Origin: Nemertoderma westbladi
Lineage: Eukaryota > Xenacoelomorpha > Nemertodermatida > Nemertodermatidae
Length of the DNA: 64,000 nt
Assembly (NCBI GenBank): GCA_032718475.1
Contig: JAUCBJ010007057.1
Coordinates: forward strand, 17,494-81,493
Direction: 5' to 3'
In this document: piece after piece, positions 57,999-64,000 of the stretch
How positions within the stretch are numbered: position 1 is the stretch's first letter
Layout: the number at the start of each line of letters is the position of its first letter
Translations under genes and position numbers: made by a program
Notes under the pieces: model-generated
Databases searched by the model: none
Seen by the model: only the letters and a program-made list of their open reading frames with translations
What the model was told of the DNA's origin: nothing

Positions 57999-60440
57999 CT
58001 ATATCTCTGAGACTGATGAATCGCTATTCGAAACATCCTCGTAATATTCTTTCAGTTTCTCACGGGATCGTATTGCGGCTACACGATGGGGTTTTGTAGT
58101 GTTAACTTGCGGTGAACGAATCGGTGGGACAATTGGGACATCCGATAGATCCACTAATGGTGAAACGGGACACTCTAGAGGGTACAAGAGTTTGATAGGA
58201 CGTTTAGAGAGTCCAGTTTGGGTCTTTACGGATACAGAACGTATCCATCCGTCTTTACTAGGAAAGAGTTCAATGACCTTGCCGAGAGGCCATTGCATGC
58301 GGGGTCTACGGGAACCAACTAGGACGATATCTCCTACTTTTGGGATATGTTTGGGTTCAGAAGAATTCCATCGATGGAACTCTCGTAAAGAAGTTAAATA
58401 CTCATGGTTCCAACGTGACCAGCAATCAGAAATAAGTGTGATAACACGCTGATGACGTTTAGTAAGGGATCGTCTCTCACCATAAGAAGGATCTTTATTA
58501 AAATCCTTATCGATGAGGGGTAAAGGCAACCCAGTTAGACGACGACCATATAGGAGTTGAGAAGGTGTCAGGGGTAAGGGCTCGTCCCTATCCGCAGTAA
58601 CGTAAGTAAGGGGTCTGTCATTCATGTAAGCTTCAACTTCATAGGCTACAGTAACCAACTCTTGATAAGTAATATAAGCTCGACCTAACACTTTCTTTAG
58701 TACAATCTTAGCAATACCGATCAACCGTTCCCAGAATCCTCCCATCCAAGGTGAGGCAACTGGAATAAAAGTCCAAATCATACGTCGTGATAATAAATAA
58801 TTTTGAACAGTTGCTGTAGAATGTACAGTCTTTAGATCTAAATCAGCTGAAATAAAGGCGGAGGGGTTGTCGCTTAGCAACCGAGACGGACAACCAGAAC
58901 GAGCGGTAAAACGTCGTAATGCGAACAAGAATGATTCAGTAGAATTATCTGGCACTACTTCTAATCGTACAGCTCTAACAGTAGTGCAAGTAAACAAAGC
59001 TATGTAGGCTTTGGTGCGATCTCTGAGTAATATATGACCAGTGTAGTCTAAGCCAGTAGTTTCGAATGGAACGGAACCTGAAACCCGAAACTCAGGAAGT
59101 GGTGGAGGTGGCGGTACTGGATAAGGTCGACCAATAACACGATTACACGTCGCACACGGACGAATAATAGAACGAACTCTCTGTCTTATCTGTGGAATCC
59201 ACCAACGCTGGCGTAACTGAACGATGGTGTCAGACAGACCGCAATGGAAATTAAACTTATGAGTGGATAATATAATCAGTTCAGTGAAAATATGTTTGCT
59301 TGGAAGTATCGCGGGGAACTTAGTTTGCCAAGGAATATTAGAATGTTCAATACGACCTCTAGAACGTATAATATTGTCGTCATCTAGGAATAACCGTAAC
59401 TGACGCACTAACGGGGGTATTTTACCTTTCTCAGTACTAGAATAATTAAGAGATAGTAAATAATTGCTCTCTTTACTAAATATATTGCTTTGTACGCGTC
59501 GCAATAGGAATATCTCTGCTAATACGATATCGTTTACTGTAAGTGGACTAGAAAGAACTTTCCCTCCTCCGACCGGCGCAATTGTGGGATATACACGTTT
59601 GTGACTGTTATTAGTAAAACTATCCTTTAGGCGGCGAACAAAACGCAATACCAATGCAGTAACACGTAAGAGTTTATTATAGTCACTATAATCTGATATG
59701 TTGATGACGTCATCAACATCAGAACCTGTTTCATCCAACGTAGGTAAAGAGCTAACCGTGGTATCCATAGCAACCGTTTCTTCCTTGAAAACAATTTTTT
59801 GAATTGGCCAATCAGAAACGCACATCAACCAGACCGGCCCACAAGTCCAAAAATCGGAGGACAATAATTTGATAGCAGTAATACCTCTAGTTAGCATGTC
59901 TGCCGGATTGTCCTTAGTTGGTACATAGCGAAATATTGCATTAGGACATAGTTGGTGAATTTCATCCACACGATTCTTTACATAGACGTTATTAACACAA
60001 CCATTCATTGTCCAGTGTAGAGCTATTTCACTATCTGACCATAAAAAGATATTGGCTGGAATGAATTGGAAACTAAATACCTGTGTAATGTACACCAAAA
60101 GTCTTGCGCCAATGGATAATGCAGTGAGTTCGAGTTTGGGAAGGGAAGGGGCTTTACACTTAACGGGGACAACTTTAGCTCTAGCTATGACTAAGTCAGA
60201 GTTTTGGTTGTTCACACAATAAACAACTGCACCATATGCCGTTTTAGAGGCATCGCAAAAACAATGTAAACATGCACCATTACTTAAAGTCAATTGACGT
60301 TTGACTGAAAATGATGAAAGTAAATTGATATCAGAAACTTGTTTTGACCACTGTGTTGCAATATCGTCTGGGATAACTTTATCCCAACCGATATTTAATT
60401 TCCACAATTGTTGAATTAATATACGCATACCAATAGTCAC
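57999..60440 (-). CDS. pol: Pol, downstream part of element 3 (813 codons after the TGA): RNase H, integrase
   Basis: This is the same frame as the upstream ORF, reopened after the TGA at 60480-60482. The first codon listed is a GTG with no evidence as a start; the open frame really begins right after the TGA. It carries the RNase H region (CFCDASKTAYGAVVY, later PTKDNPADMLTRG), then an integrase with an H...H/C..C finger (HKFNFHCG, CATC) and DDE residues D465, D524 and E571 counted from 60440. A basic, Trp-containing C-terminal domain (GDIVLVGSRRPRMQWPLGK) follows, as in other BEL/Pao polyproteins. The second Asp sits in SDNPSAF where BEL integrases usually have SDNGTNF. Translation needs read-through of the TGA or is lost. 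Confidence 0.85.
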   Translation of the reverse strand: MTIGMRILIQQLWKLNIGWDKVIPDDIATQWSKQVSDINLLSSFSVKRQLTLSNGACLHCFCDASKTAYGAVVYCVNNQNSDLVIARAKVVPVKCKAPSLPKLELTALSIGARLLVYITQVFSFQFIPANIFLWSDSEIALHWTMNGCVNNVYVKNRVDEIHQLCPNAIFRYVPTKDNPADMLTRGITAIKLLSSDFWTCGPVWLMCVSDWPIQKIVFKEETVAMDTTVSSLPTLDETGSDVDDVINISDYSDYNKLLRVTALVLRFVRRLKDSFTNNSHKRVYPTIAPVGGGKVLSSPLTVNDIVLAEIFLLRRVQSNIFSKESNYLLSLNYSSTEKGKIPPLVRQLRLFLDDDNIIRSRGRIEHSNIPWQTKFPAILPSKHIFTELIILSTHKFNFHCGLSDTIVQLRQRWWIPQIRQRVRSIIRPCATCNRVIGRPYPVPPPPPLPEFRVSGSVPFETTGLDYTGHILLRDRTKAYIALFTCTTVRAVRLEVVPDNSTESFLFALRRFTARSGCPSRLLSDNPSAFISADLDLKTVHSTATVQNYLLSRRMIWTFIPVASPWMGGFWERLIGIAKIVLKKVLGRAYITYQELVTVAYEVEAYMNDRPLTYVTADRDEPLPLTPSQLLYGRRLTGLPLPLIDKDFNKDPSYGERRSLTKRHQRVITLISDCWSRWNHEYLTSLREFHRWNSSEPKHIPKVGDIVLVGSRRPRMQWPLGKVIELFPSKDGWIRSVSVKTQTGLSKRPIKLLYPLECPVSPLVDLSDVPIVPPIRSPQVNTTKPHRVAAIRSREKLKEYYEDVSNSDSSVSEI

Positions 60441-60479
60441 GGGTAATAGTAAACCTAACGGGTCAAATAATTTACCAGC

Positions 60480-63400
60480 TCAACTAACAATACCTCGCTT
60501 AGTAAAATAAGCATCGGGTGTTTTAATTTCGCGGGATGGATAACCCAATTTATCGTTTTCGATAAACCATTTCATGCCTAAAATAGCCGGTTCATTAGTA
60601 ACTACTTTAGGTCCATCGTTATTAGATTGTATAAGTTCATTTAACTTTGGAGAGTTAGTTATCCATTCCCTTAAAGGGAATCCACCCTGTTGTAATAATT
60701 TGCTACTTTGTAAATAATAATCAATTAAATCGTTCTCGTTATCTGACATACCATGTAAGTTATCAACATATAAATTACGAATAATTATGTCAGCTATCGG
60801 CGAGTCACTTAGTTTCAAATGGTGTCTAACAGTAGCATTTAATAAAAATTGACTACAAGTAGCACCGAATAAAACTACTCTAAACCGATATGTAAGTATT
60901 GGACTACTTGGATCAAAGGGATCCTTAGGCCATAAAAATCTTGTTACATCTCGATCACATGGATCGAGACCTATTTGTAAAAACGCTTTCTCAATATCAC
61001 TGATAGAACAATATTTGTTCATTCGAAAGCGTAATAAAGCATCACATAGCATTTGGTTTAGACTAGGACCGGTATGTAAACAATCATTTAAACTTGGAGA
61101 TTTCGAATTTGCCTTCGAACTACAATTGAAAACTATTCTCAATGGAGTAGTTGATGAAGTCGGTTTGATAACACCGTGATGAGGCAAATAATGAAATTTA
61201 ACATTATTATTATCACCTAGCACATTATCGGTAAACCTACGAAAATCGACAAATTCCGCGGGCTCAATAAATTTTCGGTTTAATTGTTCCCTAATAATAT
61301 TATCATAACAAGATAATAAATCGCGTGATTTACGTAATTTAGATAATATACTTTGCAAACATTTTGCAGCTAATGAATAATTAATTGGTAAGATTGGGTG
61401 ATTTGACTTCCACGGTAAACTTGCCGTGTATTTATATCCGTCGAACTGGATACTATTTTCGAATTCGATTAATGTGGAATCGTTAGAAACGTCCTTGGGT
61501 GCGTCGTAACGAATTCCGATTGAATCCAGACTCCATAACCTCTCCATACTCGCTGAGAGATCGTCTTCATCTTCGTAAAAAGGTCTCGATGTCCCAATAT
61601 TAAGAGCTGTAACAACTGATGTAATGCACTCTTTATCCTCGGATTGGGTTGAGTCAATTTGGCCCAATATTACATCCCCTAAATTAGATCGAAGTAAAGA
61701 CACACCCTCTTCTATGGAAGGAATTTTTATGAAATTAAAACATTGGTCAACTCCTAAAACTAATCCAAGATCGGGTACGTTATCACCGCGAATCGGATCA
61801 GCTAAGTTAACGCCGCGAAGTATTAAGCGGTCGACGAGATCCGATCGTCCCGGCGTCGCTAAACGCATTGGTAGCGAGTCTACCACTGCTGCAGAAACTT
61901 CGATCAATCCGTCTGATGTAACCACTGAAAATTTAGTAATATCATAAGGATCCATTTCGCCACAATGTGTAAAACTATCGATAGCTAAGTATGTGCGAGA
62001 TATTATGGTTAAACCCAATAACTCGACGATACTCCGTAATATAAAAGTTCGTTGCGATCCTGGATCTAATAACGTCCGAACGTTATAGGTTCGAGATCCA
62101 TGATTATAGTATTCAATAGGCATTATGGCCGTTGGTAATAGTGAGGAATGTTCAGTGCAAACTGAACTAGAAACAGATGGATTCGATTTTTTCTTTGGTA
62201 ACCGATCTGATGACGAACTACTGGAATAATGTGCGTGTAAAACCGAGTGGTGCAATCCTCCGCAAACGTAACACCGACTAGGTCTTGGGCATTCGTTCGT
62301 AGAATGGCCAGACCGTAAACAGTTTGCGCATAGATTCAATTCATCAGTGCGAGACTTCCGTTCATCACTAGTTTTATAACGATCGCAATAACGGACACTG
62401 TGATCGCTATTGCAGAAATAACAACGGATTTTGTATCTCGGTTTTGGTTTTGTAGAATTCATTACACTCGAACCAAATGAACCGACCGAGCCGCCCTGTG
62501 GAGACGATTCCGAATGACTACCGAAGTCATTGTGTTTCTTTGAAGTATTATTTGGTTTACTTTTATTGAAGCTGGAAAGGTCCGTATCAAAGGCTGATAA
62601 TTGTTCAATTTCCTCTTGAAGCGCTTTCCGAAGGTCTTCAATATTCCAATAAGTTGTTCGTGCAGCGCGATTTATATTGTCGCGAATCTTGGTAGGGAGT
62701 TTTCGGAGGAGGATTTCAGCGAACACGTATCCGGCTTCTTCCACGTTTCCTCCTAAATTTCGAATTCCTCTTAGTTGGGCTTCATATGTCGCTCGGAAAG
62801 TGGCTAAATCACGAGCCGTAGGCTTCGGCTCATCGATGTCGAGAATTATATGTAAACGAGCCCGGAGGATTAATTGAGGTTTACCAAAGGTATCTCGGAG
62901 TAACTCAATGGCTTCCTCGTAATCTTCGTTGGTTCGCTGGAAGTTTGCTACGAGTTTGGCAGCGTTTCCCGAAAGTTGCCCTTCTAAATACGAGAACTTC
63001 GTAGCCCCAGCGATCTCTGTTCGTGAGTGAACAGCGTCATTGAAACGATCCCAAAAATTTGGCCAATCGACTGGATTCCCTGAGAATGACGGCAGCTTCA
63101 ACACGGGAAGTTTCTGCGGTTTCATCCCGATACCGATATGGGATTCCACGTTTGGTGGGTGAACGTTACTACCCGGTAGCGACTCGGCGCGACCCTTCTC
63201 GTCTACAAACTGTTCGGCTCGTCGAATAGCCGAATAGATACGCAAATCTTCTTTGGAAGACGTATCAATCTCGGTAATTATACCGTCCTCGTCATTGGGA
63301 TCCAATACCTGTTGAATTCTTTCGCTCAAATCCGCCAACCTCGTCCTTTGTCTCGCCGTTCCAGCAATGACGTCACGTATAGAGTCAATGTCTGGATCAG

Positions 63401-63512
63401 CTACCAACTCTCCTGACGTTCCGAACATCAGTCCATTTAGTTGGTCGAGTAAACGAGTAACTACGGATCGATGACCACGACGTTGATTTTTTAGAAATAT
63501 TAAATCTTCCAT
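60480..63512 (-). CDS. gag-pol: Gag-Pol, upstream part of element 3 (1,010 aa): gag, protease, reverse transcriptase
   Basis: A BEL-type gag region spans about residues 130-290 (PVLKLPSFSGNPVDWPNFWD, the DUF1759 type). Three Cys/His knuckles follow at about 363-425 (CYFC, CANCLRSGHSTNEC, CYVC). The protease motif reads LLDPGSQ at 481-487 where LLDSGSQ is expected. This is one codon change (CCA for TCA) in the catalytic D-S/T-G triad, so protease activity is doubtful. Reverse transcriptase shows SDIEKAFLQI, then the FGATCSQFLL block and YVDN at 915-918 in place of YxDD. To my recollection YVDN occurs in a BEL subgroup and need not mean inactivity. The frame ends at a TGA inside the conserved stretch just before FDPLG. 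The ATG is 85 bp from the 5' LTR, a very short leader. Confidence 0.9.
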   Translation of the reverse strand: MEDLIFLKNQRRGHRSVVTRLLDQLNGLMFGTSGELVADPDIDSIRDVIAGTARQRTRLADLSERIQQVLDPNDEDGIITEIDTSSKEDLRIYSAIRRAEQFVDEKGRAESLPGSNVHPPNVESHIGIGMKPQKLPVLKLPSFSGNPVDWPNFWDRFNDAVHSRTEIAGATKFSYLEGQLSGNAAKLVANFQRTNEDYEEAIELLRDTFGKPQLILRARLHIILDIDEPKPTARDLATFRATYEAQLRGIRNLGGNVEEAGYVFAEILLRKLPTKIRDNINRAARTTYWNIEDLRKALQEEIEQLSAFDTDLSSFNKSKPNNTSKKHNDFGSHSESSPQGGSVGSFGSSVMNSTKPKPRYKIRCYFCNSDHSVRYCDRYKTSDERKSRTDELNLCANCLRSGHSTNECPRPSRCYVCGGLHHSVLHAHYSSSSSSDRLPKKKSNPSVSSSVCTEHSSLLPTAIMPIEYYNHGSRTYNVRTLLDPGSQRTFILRSIVELLGLTIISRTYLAIDSFTHCGEMDPYDITKFSVVTSDGLIEVSAAVVDSLPMRLATPGRSDLVDRLILRGVNLADPIRGDNVPDLGLVLGVDQCFNFIKIPSIEEGVSLLRSNLGDVILGQIDSTQSEDKECITSVVTALNIGTSRPFYEDEDDLSASMERLWSLDSIGIRYDAPKDVSNDSTLIEFENSIQFDGYKYTASLPWKSNHPILPINYSLAAKCLQSILSKLRKSRDLLSCYDNIIREQLNRKFIEPAEFVDFRRFTDNVLGDNNNVKFHYLPHHGVIKPTSSTTPLRIVFNCSSKANSKSPSLNDCLHTGPSLNQMLCDALLRFRMNKYCSISDIEKAFLQIGLDPCDRDVTRFLWPKDPFDPSSPILTYRFRVVLFGATCSQFLLNATVRHHLKLSDSPIADIIIRNLYVDNLHGMSDNENDLIDYYLQSSKLLQQGGFPLREWITNSPKLNELIQSNNDGPKVVTNEPAILGMKWFIENDKLGYPSREIKTPDAYFTKRGIVS

Positions 63513-63597
63513 AGCTGGTTAATAGTAGAATACAGTTAGGCCTAATGTGTGTCAGAAAGTTCCGGCTGTCCGGTGATCCCGGGTCACCGCACCATTT
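63513..63597 (-). other. Element 3 leader with primer-binding site
   Basis: On the - strand, three A after the LTR end are followed by TGGTGCGGTGACCCGGGA, the shape expected of a primer site complementary to a tRNA 3' end (reading ...CCGCACCA). I could not assign the tRNA. The leader is only 85 bp, in contrast with the 2.18 kb of elements 1 and 2. Confidence 0.7.
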
Positions 63598-64000
63598 TGT
63601 CCCGAAATAACACAGGGTAGTTGCGATTTCCAGACTTAAAATAAACGCGATGGTTTGTTGTTACCGCGTATGTGTTTGATAGCATTTGGGAGAGCGATTT
63701 ATATAATAAGGGGTTAAGTAAAAATACTTCCTGATTCACTTATTCAATTAAGGGTATAGTATACATACATGTTGTTTAGACCTATTTACTGACACCATGA
63801 CAGACATACACAGCATAAATCAACGTAGTCATAAGCAAGTTAAAAGAATAATAATAAAAACATAAACCGGTACCCACTTCATATCAGAATGACTGTAATC
63901 GGATAATTACTTACGTCATACTAAAAATAACTTAAAAGAAGAGCGAGATTCAAAAACAAACGCTTTCTTATATAACAAAATACATAATGAAATAATATTT
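63598..64000 (-). repeat. Element 3 5' LTR, truncated by the window edge
   Basis: It matches 57372-57774 with three substitutions. By comparison with the 3' copy, the last six bases of the LTR lie beyond the window. Confidence 0.9.

Larger units (their letters stand above)
57372..64000 (-). mobile_element. Element 3: compact BEL/Pao LTR retrotransposon, cut by the window edge
   Basis: LTRs lie at 57372-57780 (3') and from 63598 to the window end (5'; 403 of an expected 409 bp). The internal region is 5.8 kb, giving a total of about 6.6 kb, which is normal for BEL/Pao. The two LTRs differ at only three positions in 403, so the insertion is recent. It is unrelated in sequence to elements 1 and 2 beyond family level. 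Gag-pol is one frame interrupted by a single TGA at 60480-60482. Confidence 0.93.

Overview
The window is nuclear DNA of a multicellular animal, most likely an invertebrate, and it is almost entirely repetitive. The evidence is three LTR retrotransposons of the BEL/Pao type (an animal-restricted group), a decayed non-LTR reverse transcriptase, several satellites and foldback repeats, AT-rich non-coding DNA, and frequent short palindromes (taggccta, taccggta). I found no host gene that I can defend, no rRNA, and no intact tRNA. The species cannot be named from this sequence.

Layout. 121-240 is a small hairpin repeat. 276-6372 is a satellite with a 62-bp unit and higher-order repeats. It is interrupted by element 1, a 17-kb BEL/Pao element on the + strand (6373-23339), and resumes at 23340-24196. 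24929-28575 holds foldback repeats, including a nested inverted repeat of 3.3 kb and an 875-bp palindromic element with long C/G tracts. 29040-29960 is a degenerate ~158-bp tandem repeat. 30367-31345 is an 18-bp satellite and 31723-32148 a 12-bp satellite. Element 2, a relative of element 1, lies on the - strand at 32789-48701 with a perfect 5-bp target duplication (cccgc). 48707-55938 is non-coding, with a 19-bp tandem array, a poly-C tract and a weak tRNA-like sequence. 55940-56760 is a frameshifted LINE fragment. 57372 to the end of the window is element 3, a compact BEL/Pao element on the - strand whose 5' LTR is cut by the window edge.

Elements 1 and 2 share an unusual plan: ~1.18-kb LTRs with a CCAAT/TATA/initiator promoter; a 2.18-kb leader containing a ~290-bp direct duplication; one uninterrupted gag-pol frame of about 2,700 codons (long Ala/Glu/Lys-rich N-terminal extension, capsid-like region, zinc knuckles, DSG protease, YMDD reverse transcriptase, RNase H, DDE integrase, basic C-terminal domain); a 1.6-kb non-coding stretch with its own duplication; and extra coding sequence where an envelope gene would normally sit. 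In element 1 this extra sequence encodes a 594-residue protein with two CCHC zinc knuckles and a very basic tail, but no membrane segment. In both elements gag-pol carries a dense cluster of near-consensus 5' splice sites, which could supply a spliced message for the 3' ORFs. This 3' module and its possible expression by splicing are the most interesting things in the window.

The LTR pairs of all three elements are nearly identical (about 1% or less difference by eye), so the insertions are recent. Coding capacity is intact for gag-pol of elements 1 and 2. Element 3 is interrupted by one in-frame TGA.
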